This document shows positions 47,833 through 58,402 of a stretch of 64,000 bases of DNA, one piece after another. The DNA lies in NCBI RefSeq assembly GCF_014066305.1, contig NW_023501047.1:930001-994000 (forward strand). Direction: 5' to 3'. Below the pieces are notes generated by a model. That model did not search any database. It saw nothing but the letters and a program-made list of their open reading frames with translations, and was not told the origin of the DNA. The DNA comes from Letharia columbiana. Its lineage: Eukaryota; Ascomycota; Lecanoromycetes; Lecanorales; Parmeliaceae. A program made the position numbers and the translations under genes. The stretch's first letter is position 1. Every line of letters begins with the position of its first letter.

Positions 47833-48644
47833 ATGTCATCGTTTATTTTTTTGCTGTTGTGGACGGTTGTTCAATGCCCGTGCGCTGCGACTGCTCCCTC
47901 ACCATCGTACACTATTTTCCAAGACCAGAGTTCACCACCGTCTCCGACTCTGAATGCCCGAAATTCCCCAATCTGCGTAAGGGTCGCCCAAAATCCGGAT
48001 TGGGCTGGTGCGATCGATGCGAAGCATTGTGCTGACGCAATTGGACGGCTCTGGGATCGAATGTTGCCGTATGGCTATACTCAATGGACATTCTGGGCAA
48101 GTGTCGTAGACTGAGTATGTGAAATCATAGTATACTAACAAATTTATAGTCAGCAAAATTCATCTCAGATGCTCCACCCGGCCCGTCATGGGAAGTCCCC
48201 CAAGGATCAGAGTACGGTGAGTTCTATGATATCTTTTGGAAAACCACGTCCGTCTAGCAACGAGCGTGACGGTGTGTAGGGAATTGTGTCGTTGTTTTCA
48301 GAATGGCAAAGGACTTGGGGGATGACGTCCTGCCCTATGGTAAGAGACACGCCTCGAAAAACGATGGGATACGAACTGATCATACGTTAGGTGGAGGTTT
48401 TGAGCCGACGAGCCAAGCTCCAGCATCGCTCGATGCCAACTGGCCCGACCTAATGGAGCAGCTACTGCAGCTGTATTCATTCTGTGTGCAACGGAGGAAG
48501 TCGCCAGCTTGGACGCAAGTTTCAGATGCTGGAGTCCTTCTTATGCTGCCTAAAGACAGTGTAATGAAGCAGCGGTGGTCGCATCGTTCGTTGAATCTGG
48601 GTAACGCGAGTGCAATTATCTCTAATGTCACCCTCACCTCGTAA
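47833..48644 (+). CDS. Small secreted protein of unknown function (217 aa)
   Basis: I do not recognise a named family. The proposed model is 47833..48105, 48150..48216, 48280..48339 and 48391..48644. The N-terminus is a signal peptide (MSSFIFLLLWTVVQCPCAATA). It is followed by ICVRVAQNPDW, KHCADAIGRLWD, TQWTFW, FISDAPPGPSWEVPQGSEYG, NCVVVFRMAKDLGDDVLPYG and a C-terminal half containing ISNVTLTS. The first intron has a perfect TACTAAC branch site. Its donor (48103 or 48106) is ambiguous by one codon. The third intron is 51 nt and in frame, so it may be retained. A cysteine in each early exon fits a disulfide-bonded extracellular fold. Role unknown. Confidence 0.6.
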
Positions 48645-50443
48645 GATTGTGAGCCTAGAAAGCATACAAAGAAGGAGGACTGGAAGTGGCCCTCCGAACA
48701 AGGAAAAACAATCATGCGGAGGTACCAGACGGGATTTTGGGGTACAACCAAAAGCAAGCGAAGTTTAGAAAATGAATCTTGTTGGAAGAGAGCTCTCTTC
48801 CATTAGGTCGCGTTGCACATGTTCATGATGAGACGGAATTCCCAAACTGCTATGAACTATGCCGACAAGACATACCACAGATGTCACTTGGGCGTGAACG
48901 GATACGTGTCTTGGTGTTGCTCCGCTGGGCTGTATTCGCTTGTCAGGCTTACTCTCATGATGGATGAAATGACTTCACTACACAGGCAGCATTCTCCATC
49001 GAGTCTATGGGAGGTTTCGAGGGCGTCCTGGGCTCTTCGAATTTCCTGGAAGGCTGCCCGAGCGGTTCGTCAAAAAAAAGGTGTTGAATGAAGGATAAGA
49101 AAGGCTGCCCACCCCCCTTCCCCTTCCTTCGCCCCCGTCTCTGTTATACTTCCACTCTCTCTTTCAGCCCAGAGCGTACCATCATCCTGGAATCGCAGCC
49201 ACGTTCAACATGGAGAACAACATTTGGGATTCAGCACCCTCAGCGAGCGACTGCAGAGGCATAGCCAAAAGATACTCCAGACCCAATCGTACTAGTACCA
49301 CACACTCTTCAAGGTGAATGAAGGCCCCACGGATAACAGCCTTGGGGGGTCAAGGGTGAGGATGACTCGGCCCGTTTCACTAACAACCGGGGCCTTTCAT
49401 GGCCACATCCGTGAGCCTTCCAATGGCGAGACCGTTCTTGTGCTGTCTGATCAGTCGCTAGATGGAATATCAAGACCGTTGGAGGCCTGCCCCTTATTAG
49501 CCACACCTTTCTGCTCTAGAAACAGCGAAGATCAAATCGAGTCATCTATCGAGAACGTGAATTGTCTTCGTTATGATACTCGGGCAGGAAACAGGGTGAT
49601 GTCAAAGATGTTGAAATTGGCGACCCGTCAGCCTAGGCTCAAACAATTCGACTACCTTTTATCGGTGTGTGCATGGTTAGACTGACACATTCATTGCTTG
49701 AGTTTCAGTACTGACGACACCACTGATGGTAATGTAAAAGGTAAATCGATGTGGATCTAAAATCTTTGACTACCTTGAATGCATGAAGGACATGAGTCAT
49801 TTGACGTGCATGGAATTGACCTTCTTGGATTGTGATCGTTAACAGCAAGCCGTGCAGAAAGGTAAACTTCAACAGGAACACTGGTCAGAAGACGCCTATA
49901 TTTCTTTTATTTCTCAGTGTCACTCTCGGCAGGGAGTTCTCTGGCTCTGCTCGCTTTATGCTTCCGTTCTCTAGTGCGCTTGTCGCGTGACACAATGATA
50001 AACATTCTCTCGTCCGCATCCCCGCAATTCATCATGCATCAGCTGTAGTGGAAGCGTCAATTTGTCGCGCAGAATGATCATATATCCGTGGGGTTCATTT
50101 CGCCTTTTCCCTCTCTCCATGATCCCACGGAAAGGTGAAAAGCAGGGTCTGCTGACAGATGTTCTCGCATTGCATCGCGTATGCCTTTCCGTTATGCATT
50201 GCATCAAGACATGGTGTTTGCTTTCCTTGTATCAAGCTTTGATTCACCGACTTGCTTTCTCAATCCCACTTGATGCAAAGTCTAATTTAACAGTGGCTGA
50301 CGATTTGCAACGGACGGAAACGTGAGCAATTTGATCATTGGACATGTTTCGAAGTTGAAGAACACTGAAAAAGCTGAAATAGAGACTTTCCATTATCTCG
50401 TCCTCAACCTCTAGACCCCAGCATTCCTAATCGCCGACGGCAA
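48645..50443. other. Intergenic region of 1.8 kb
   Basis: Several plus-strand frames of 60-120 codons occur (48779-49091, 49314-49685) but none shows a domain, signal peptide or splice-supported extension. Decayed genes cannot be excluded. Confidence 0.4.
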
Positions 50444-50887
50444 ATGAGCTATAACGTGCCCAATACGCAGACGCGCCTGAAGATTTTTTTTGGCAGGCCC
50501 TTGGATTCCGTGATTTTACAAGGCGTTCTCGAAAGCGTTCGCAGTTTCTGCACGTTCGTTATCACTCAAGACGGGGATTCTCGGCTCCCTCCAGATCTCG
50601 ATCCATACAGCTGCAACGGACCGTACGGCGGCAATGTCCGAATGCGATCAGTCCAAAACCAGCACTTGACATACAGAATCCTGAAATCCACAATGCAGGG
50701 CTTGCTTAACGTACTAGTCATTGGCGGAGAGGATTATGATGTTGAAGTCGAGGTCTTTGATTGGGACTGGAGTCTCGTTGGTATTGGACATGTGAGTGAG
50801 ACGATTAGGGTTGCCAATTTGACAGAGAGAAGAAGGACCGAGGATCTCGTAACACAGTCTTGCAGACGCGAAGACGACGTGACATAG
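50444..50887 (+). CDS. Paralogue of the small protein at 45069, lacking a signal peptide (147 aa)
   Basis: The frame shares an ordered set of motifs with the 190-aa protein 5 kb upstream: YNVPNTQTRL, GDSRLPPDLDP, YGGNVRM, LTYRILKSTMQGL, VLVIGG and LVGIGH. Family unknown. Its ATG falls inside the shared domain. An in-frame TAG lies about 30 nt upstream, so no signal peptide is encoded unless an unseen 5' exon exists. It is therefore either a truncated copy or a gene with a missed first exon. The C-terminus after the shared domain (RRRTEDLVTQS) is unrelated to the partner. Confidence 0.5.
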   Translation: MSYNVPNTQTRLKIFFGRPLDSVILQGVLESVRSFCTFVITQDGDSRLPPDLDPYSCNGPYGGNVRMRSVQNQHLTYRILKSTMQGLLNVLVIGGEDYDVEVEVFDWDWSLVGIGHVSETIRVANLTERRRTEDLVTQSCRREDDVT

Positions 50888-51922
50888 CCCTGGTAGCCGA
50901 GTTGTGATCGAAGGGTTGGTTGAAGCAAGTCATGAGCTTCGTAAAGTCGTCAACGCACAAGAGAGTCCTCAATCAATGACCATTTGTTCTAACAGTGGAC
51001 TCTGTCATGAGCTTCGTTTCTTTAACTCTGAATATTGTGACACTCGGGATTCACATGGGAATCCTCGCAAAGCCCTAAGCCGAATATCCGCCCGGGTACT
51101 CGTACTCGTATCTACCCTACCCCTATTTGCACGCTCTAAAGTCCGATAAGTCCGACGCAACAGCAAAATGCCTACCTACCAATTTTGTTTGGCAAACTAG
51201 CACAATAATAATGATGGTCTTGTATTATTATCAAGGCTTCTATATCGGAGAAACATAAACCACCGTTTTTTGGATCCTATCGGTCTACCATGTCTTGCAT
51301 AAATCGTCCCTATCTGTTCTTCAACTATTTCTTCTTCAACCATTGCTTCTTCTACTATTTTCTTACCTCTATTATCTCTTCCACCTCTTCCACCTTACCG
51401 TTAGTGCTGTGGTAAAGCCTCCGGTGGAGCCCGCCACTGTGGCGGAGCAGCTTCTCCTCCATGTCGCTGTTTTTGCTATGGTGGAGCGAGGTTTAGTGGT
51501 GTCAGTGGGCCTGATGTGGGAGGTGTAGTTGTGGGAGGTGCAGTAGCCTTTTTCTTGACTGGACTCCTACCTCTCTTTGTGTCTTCAAAAATAGCTGGTT
51601 CGAGGTGACATATGCTTCGAAATTGCTTCTCGAATTGCTTAGCAGCCAAGTTGTCTAATCGCTGCTGGACAAGCTCAAATCCGTAGTATTGGCTTTTATG
51701 ATAGAACATGGTAGTAAGCAATTTGAATGAGTGGTAGTGTTGACTATGGTAGTGGTAGCTATATATGTCGGATTTATCGGATATAAGGGCGTGCAAATGA
51801 GGGTAGATACGAGTATCCAATTGCGCAACTGCTGCTGCTTCCGAGGCGGGCGAGGCTTCACTCATTCTATTCTCCACCTGCATATCATCCTTCTTGTCAC
51901 GGGAGACTGTTCAATTGAAGCC
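50888..51922. other. Intergenic; upstream region of ankyrin gene
   Basis: Contains the minus-strand hypothetical frame listed below. Its T/C-rich plus strand near 51.3-51.4 kb is probably promoter or leader of the ankyrin gene. Confidence 0.4.
51476..51883 (-). CDS. Hypothetical protein (135 aa), doubtful
   Basis: The frame encodes an Ala/Ser-rich start, a Tyr/His-rich middle, a charged helix (ELVQQRLDNLAAKQFEKQF), a basic patch (KRGRSPVKKK) and a Pro/Thr-rich tail. No family is recognised. It lies head-to-head with the ankyrin gene, its ATG only 40 bp from that gene's start. It may be a genuine divergent gene or chance coding in a promoter. Confidence 0.25.
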   Translation of the reverse strand: MQVENRMSEASPASEAAAVAQLDTRIYPHLHALISDKSDIYSYHYHSQHYHSFKLLTTMFYHKSQYYGFELVQQRLDNLAAKQFEKQFRSICHLEPAIFEDTKRGRSPVKKKATAPPTTTPPTSGPLTPLNLAPP

Positions 51923-52562
51923 ATGGGTGACCAAGCGATCCAACCAACCCCCGAGTCCCCTGAAATCATTGCTTTTGCGACTCGAATGTACGATGCAGCA
52001 AGACAAGGTGACATGCCAATCTTCGAGCAAGCACTGCCAGCAGGCCTGCCGCCAAATATGACCAACGATAAGGGCGACAGTCTGGTACGCTCTTTCCTCG
52101 AGATCTCTAACGAATTGCCCCGGCTCCTCGCCTATTCCACGCTCCACCCTACCAAATGCCACCGTCCCCCACCAAGAACCCCAGCACAGGAACCTTTCTC
52201 ATATGTCTCAACAGCTCATGCTCTCGACCTATCACGGTCACGCTCCACTTTCCCGTCTTCTTCTTTCTCACGGCGCTGATCCAAACCGATTGAACGATCG
52301 CGGTCAATCCCCGCTCGCTGGCGCTGTGTTCAAGAACGAACAAGAGATTGTGGATATACTGCTCGAAGCAGGGGCGGATGTGGATTTGGGACGACCGAGT
52401 GCGTGGGAGGCTGTGGAGCTGTTCAAAAAGACCGACGTGTACGGTGAGAAGTTCTCGAGGCAGAGGGAGAAGCTTAAGGGTGGAAAAGGTGGGGGAGGGA
52501 AGGGCGAAGCAGAGGCGAAGGGAGGAGTGGGGGGAACGAAAGGTGCGGGTCAGATGATCTGA
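51923..52562 (+). CDS. Small ankyrin-repeat protein (170 aa)
   Basis: The two-exon model is 51923..52084 and 52215..52562, with a 130-nt intron. Joining restores GDSLLMLSTYHGHAPLSRLL. The protein has about two to three ankyrin repeats: MYDAARQGDM-FEQALPAGLPP; LMLSTYHGHAPLSRLLLSHG; SPLAGAVFKNEQEIVDILLE then AGADVDLG. Its C-terminal tail is Gly/Lys-rich and disordered. Short single-domain ankyrin proteins of this layout are common in fungi and bacteria. Partner and function are unknown. The ATG gives the standard N-terminus just before the first repeat. Confidence 0.85.
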
Positions 52563-52987
52563 AAGACATTTTTGATACTTGGGAATGTTTGGGTTGCTGT
52601 AGGACTGGGTGGTCGGAACACCATGCAATGGATGGAGGCACACGGCACTGGAGAGTCGGTTCAATTAAGGTATGGGCATGTGCATTGGATCTGGATACAA
52701 CAAAAGCATATCCGAAAGCATCGACATGGTTTTGTCTTTGTCAACCATTTCAATTTGCAAATACAGCTGACAGCATAATCAAGACTTTGTCACAGACGCA
52801 AGTTGTCCGAGGGAAAGGGCACGAGCAGAACGCATGATCTAAGTATATTGTTTACTGCCGCAATTGCGTCTTTGGTATAGGAGAGGTCATCGCAAAGGCT
52901 GAGCCGCTATCTATGCTGCTCCAGAGCTATGCTACCATGTAGCATCAATCATAGTCCCATTCCTCATCAAAGAGACACAGTTCCTCG
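52563..52987. other. Convergent intergenic region
   Basis: 0.43 kb between the 3' ends of the ankyrin gene and RPC2. No feature seen. Confidence 0.5.
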
Positions 52988-55900
52988 TTACGCAGGAAAT
53001 TCGTCCTCCAACCCCACTCTGGCCACCACATTCATACTCAACAACTCCTGTATCAAAAGCTTCGCCGCGTATGGAATTGTCATCTTCGTCATTCCCTCCG
53101 TCTTCTTACAGCTCTGACAGTACCCGGAATACCCCATCATACCGCATGTCGCACATATATCCACGACATGCGCATCACTGCTCAGCATCAACCTCTCTAG
53201 TAGCAGTTGACTGGCACCATAGGCGATTAAGCAGTCACGTTCCATCTCTCCCAAACGCAAACCACCATCTCGAGAACGCCCTTCCATTGGTTGCCGTGTA
53301 AGGGTTGCGCGAGGACCACGAGCACGAGAGTGCATTTTGTCCATGACCATGTGCTTGAGTTTCTGATAGTAGATGGGACCGAAGAAGACGTAGGCTGGTA
53401 GGCTCTCGCCCGTGATGCCACTCGTAACGAAGTCCTTACCACCGTAGCTGAAACCGTGCTTGATCAGTATGTCTCCCATATCCTCGACCTTGCTGCCACC
53501 AAATGCTGTGCCATATTGCAGATCTCCTGCAAGCACGCCAGCTTTGCCAGAGACGAGCTCGAGCATTTTACCGACTGTCATACGAGAGGGGAAGCCGTGC
53601 GGGTTCATGATGATGTCGGGCACGATTCCGTCGTCGGTAAAAGGCATGTCCACCTGCTCAGCAATGAGACCTACGACACCTTTCTGACCGTGGCGGGAAG
53701 AAAATTTGTCGCCAACTTCTGGCCTTCTTGTCTGGCGGGTTTGGACCTTGATGAGCTTATGCTCCGACTCCATGATGGAGACCAGGACTTTATCAATATG
53801 GCTGGGGTCTGGAAGTCTGTACGCCATTGGTGCATCTTTGTACTCACCGCTACCCCACTCGCTACCGATGCTACTGGCGTGAGGATTGACGGGAGTCTGC
53901 TTCATGATGTAGACATCGCCATGCGAGATCTTTTCGCCAACTTGGGCAAGACCATGTTCATCAAGAATGGCATGCTTTTTGACGGGCCAACCGTTCTCAT
54001 AATGAGGGTCACCTACACGCTCTTCCAAGCCGTTCGGCCACTTTCGAAGGATGGTGTTGTATTTACGAAAGACTTGGCAGCGTCCAAAACCTCGATCGCA
54101 TGAGGCTTTATTGAGGACGAGGGCATCTTCGATGTCGTATCCTGAGTAGGACATCACTGCCACAACTGCGTTCTGGCCAGCAGGAAGTTTGTCATACTTG
54201 ATGAGCTCGATAGCTCGCGTTTTGACGAGGGGTTTTTGGGGGTAGACGAGGACGTAGAGGATACTGTCGATGCGGGTAAACTGATTGTGTGCAATGGCGC
54301 CAATAGCTTGCTTTCCCATAGCGCATTGATAGGTGTTTCGAGGCGACTGATTGTGGTGAGGGTAAGGAATGAGTCCTGCCACAGCTCCCAGAATGGTGAA
54401 CGGCTCAATTTCGAGATGAGTGGTCGTCTGATTGATATTGGACTCGTTCATCGCGATGTTGGAATCATCCTCTTCATTGACATCTAGATACTCGACGAGA
54501 CCTCGGGAAAGAAAATCATCGAAGCCAATCTTGCCTTTGCGTAGAGCTTGTAGCGAACGAGCAGTCACCTTGGATCTGCCTTTCTCGACGATTATTAGAG
54601 GACGACAAATTCTCCCCTCGTCCGTTGCGATATGCACTGCACTCTGATGACCGTTGAGAGCGACGCTGACGAATTCAGAGACACGACCAGATCGGCGAAG
54701 CTTCCGAATACTAGTGATAAAGTGCCTCGGGTGATGGGTTAGGGCAACAGGGGTACCATTGATGAATACAATATGGGCGCCGTCACCATATATGTCTATA
54801 CCATTAACCACGGTAATGTCTTGCGCTCCAAGTGCAAACACCAGCTTTTTTACAGGACCTTGTTCGTCGTCGGTGGTTATATGTGTCATCAAAGCTAGGT
54901 TCTTAACCAAACCGCAGGCTTCTCCCTCAGGCGTATCCGATGGACACAGCATGCCAAATTGTGACGGTTGCAGTGCCCGCGGTCCGGACACTTTTCTGGT
55001 CTTCTCAAATTGACTTGAGATCCTAGTCATCATGCCCAAAGCACTGATGTAACTTAGCCGACTCAAGACATGTGTAACGCCCGCTCGTTTCATCTTGAAT
55101 CGTCTCAAGTCCCAATTTCCTGTAGCAACAGCTCTTTGAATACCGGCGGTAATGTGGTTTTGTTGCATGGTTAGATACCTCAGAGCGTCAAATTCCTCTG
55201 TTCGCACTGGTTTCTTCAATACTTTGTCGATGGCGATTTTTATGTCATGGTTGTATTTCTTGAAAAGGTCCTCGAAGAGCAACGACAGAAGCTGGCCAGC
55301 CAGCTCAAGTCGCTTGTTCCCATAGTAATCTCGGTCATCTACTAATGTGCTGTCATGGAAGGCCATTAGTGTTCTCCTGACCATGACCGCCACATACAGA
55401 GCTTTCGGGCGGAAGTCCAACCCATGCACAGGAACGTGGTTCAATATAACGTTGGATAGAGCTTCTACTGCCTCTTGTGAGTATTTGCGTCGTTGATCCG
55501 ATGAAGTGATTCTCCCTTTGATTTGGATCTTGAGCCCAATGTACTCCAACGCTTCATGTTGAGTAGTGATGCCTAGCTTCGCACACTCCTCAAAGTTGAC
55601 GGCGAAGGTATCTTGGTAAGATGCATCGTGCCCCGCAGTAAGCAGCATTATCTCGTGGTCTGAATGAATCCCCAAAGCTTTAAGCACCAACACTATTGGG
55701 AGGTCTTCGTTCAGAAAGTTGTGCTTCAAGTATATCCGATCGTGCCTCATGACGACGTATGTTTTCGACTTTCGCTCGTGTGTTGAGCTGGTCTCATTAG
55801 CTGAGAGAATGCGTGAGGCCGTATGTGCACGTACCATGTCACGGAAGCCTGAACTATCCCGTGTTTGGTACCTTTCTCGACAATGACTCTGTTCTTACTG

Positions 55901-57044
55901 ATTTGCTCTTGAACTAGAATTACTTTCTCTGTTCCATTGATCACAAAGTAACCGCCGGGGTCCAGTGGACATTCTTGAAGCTGCCCCATGTCATTCTCAG
56001 ATTTGTCTGAGAGGATGCACCTAGAACTTCTTAACATTACGGGAAGCCGCCCAATAACCATACCCTTCCTGCGAACCTCCCGCACGCCGCGCCAGTAGGC
56101 TAAATCGACGAGAATTGGTGCTGAGTATGTCGTGTCGCGCAACCTGCATTCATTAGGAGTGACTGTGGACGTCCATTTAGCGCGAGACATGTCGGCTAGA
56201 TCCTCGTCATGGCGGGTTGGTCTCCCGACATATATGTTTGTGTAAGTGATGTAGAACTTTGGATCTATATCGCTGAGTATGGTCTGGTTGGCCTTGACAA
56301 TTCTCTTAAGGTCGACATCGATGAAGAAATTGTAAGAATCGATATGCTGTTTGACGAGACCTTTCACCTTCAAGAATGCCGGAAGAAGGTTCCATTTGTC
56401 CTAGACATGGTCAGACCCGTGGAATCGGCACTCTCATTTTCCCAGGTCATGGGTAAGACCCTGTTTGAAAAGATAGAACTTGTTTCCTTACAACCTGATA
56501 TCCAATTCAGAGGTTGGCTTCGAGCCACGAGCACTATATTGGACAAGTCTTTTTTGCTTTCGTTCACTCGTTCGTTGCGGGCATGAAGTGTGTTCAAAGA
56601 TACGAGATGATGCAACGTGATACGACAAAGGGGAAGTGGAAGGAATGAGGCATCTTACCTTTGCTGTATCGATGGGATCTGTCAGAGATTTTCCTTGGTA
56701 GAAAGGCTCGAGAAGAGCATCAAAACCCTAGGGCAACTTCAATAACAGCCTCTCGAGGTTTGAAATGGGAATGAATGCACACATCATCTTGGCCACTCTT
56801 CGCTGGAGGCTTTGGGCCCACTGCACTTGCATCATCTTCGCGCGCAGCCTCTTTTTCATTCTGCGGTGCTACTATTCTGACTTTCTTTGCTGGTGGTTTT
56901 GACGCCGACTATCATGTGTTAGTTACCATCAACGTTTCTATTCATTTCACATAGCATGCATACTTGGGAAGAATCTTTGGCAGACTTTGCCTTTTTGAAT
57001 GCCGCTACAGGCTCGACAGACCTGGTACGGGTAGAAGGAGGCAT
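52988..57044 (-). CDS. RNA polymerase III second-largest subunit (RPC2 / Rpc128)
   Basis: RPC2 forms half of the Pol III active-site cleft, which makes tRNA, 5S rRNA and U6. The model is complement of 56964..57044, 56783..56908, 56659..56727, 55835..56400 and 52988..55787, 1213 aa. Typical beta-subunit segments are present: LVKQHIDSYNFFIDVDLKRI, DPGGYFVINGTEKVI, FGMLCPSDTPEGEACGLVKN, MSYSGYDIEDALVLNK, VGDKFSSRHGQKGVVG and MVMDKMHSRARGP. The C-terminal zinc site is CATCGMMGYSGYCQSC. Pol III rather than Pol II or I is indicated by the N-terminal IDSYNFF context, KSKTYVVMRHDRIYLKHNF and the terminal MTKMTIPYAAKLLIQEL. The first two exons encode a Lys/Ala-rich extension. The intron at 55788-55834 joins QASVT to STHERKSK. 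Confidence 0.92.
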
Positions 57045-58402
57045 GGATACTTGCTTCTCATTTTTTTCCGTCAAGACTTTTGATGTGGAGAATCTGATTG
57101 GTGAGATTAGATATGTGTGGTGGACAGGTGGGGGTTTTTTCTTTCGATTTCCATCCTATGATGCTCGGGATGTACTTGCCCTATAGAGCGGCAGATCAAC
57201 CGCTTAGACCGGACCCTGACGGCACTAGTGCTTTCCACTGTTCACCGCTTGATGTGGGGTTTCTCGCTTTCTGCATCTCGGTTTCCACTCCTTGGCAATA
57301 GGCCCATACATTCTACCATGTAACCAGCGGGGAACATTCTCTTGCGCTCGGCTAGAATCCTCCTTGGTTCCTTTGGTAGAAGGGATGGTTTACATTATTG
57401 CTTCCGAATTAAAAGGCTGCAACGGGAGCCGTTAGATCCAGGGGAACTACCACGCTTAAATCATGAGCCTCATTTTTCCTGCATCGGAGAAACTATGAGC
57501 TGGCTTAAATGGGCAGTGCTATCTACACCGATGCTGCGGGGACTTTGATGGGGTAATCCGGGACCAGCGAGCGAATTACTACTTTCTCATTGTCTCTTCA
57601 AGCAAAGCAAGCAAGATGGGCAATAAGGTAATTCCTGGAAGAGTCTTCGGGAGCTTTCACATGAGAATTCTCGGATGGCGAGCATAGTCAATTTTGAATT
57701 CAGGATAACTATTTTAAACCAACAAATAATAATAATAATAATAATAATACTAATACTAATACTAATAATAATAATAATAATAATAATAATGCCATAGATT
57801 TATTTTTCCTTGAAACTAACTAGTGAAACTAAGGTACCAGGACGTTGTAGAGCAGCATGAAGTGCTAACCTGGAGTACTAGCGCATGAAATCTGGACCCC
57901 AGCGGCTTTAATCTCCAGTCTCCAGTGAGCCAGCCCACTTCCACCTGCCAATATCCCACTTCCTTTCTTTACTTTGACCCATCCCCCCGTTGGTGCCATT
58001 GTGTGTCCTTGTATTTGTACGACGACTATCCCTTGTTCACCATTTTCATTCTTCAAACCACCTGTACGAATCCGCAAGATACGAGGATCTGTAAGGGTCT
58101 TCGCAGGCCGAACCAATGCAATTCTATTCACTCGGAAGACCCAATTGATTGACGCCAGAATTTTACCATTGAGACTCTGCAACTTCACATTGTTTATGCA
58201 CTGTGCTTCATTCACTTCAGTGAGTTCACAGCCGGCATCCAATCCTACAAAGTCTTTTCCTCACTATTCCTCTTCTTCCTTTCTCACATCTTCAACCTCT
58301 TCAACCTCCACACTTTCCCTCACCACCACCTGCCCCGCCTGCCTTCCTTACTTGATCATCGCTGTATCACAACGCTGATGCATTCTATTTGATCACTACA
58401 GC
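57045..58402. other. Divergent intergenic region with AAT microsatellite
   Basis: 1.36 kb between RPC2 (minus) and the Puf gene (plus). It contains an AAT/ACT trinucleotide array and a C/T-rich leader before the Puf start. A 125-aa minus-strand frame at 57865-58242 shows no motif. Confidence 0.5.
57725..57790. repeat. (AAT)n trinucleotide array with ACT interruptions
   Basis: A 66-bp array of AAT units interrupted by three TACTAA variants, in the RPC2/Puf intergenic region. Confidence 0.95.

Noticed and set aside
49314..49685. 123-aa plus-strand frame
   Set aside because: No family motif or splice partner; considered for a third copy of the small-protein family but the shared motifs are absent.
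57865..58242. 125-aa minus-strand frame
   Set aside because: Overlaps the probable leader of the Puf gene; no motif or homologous feature recognised.
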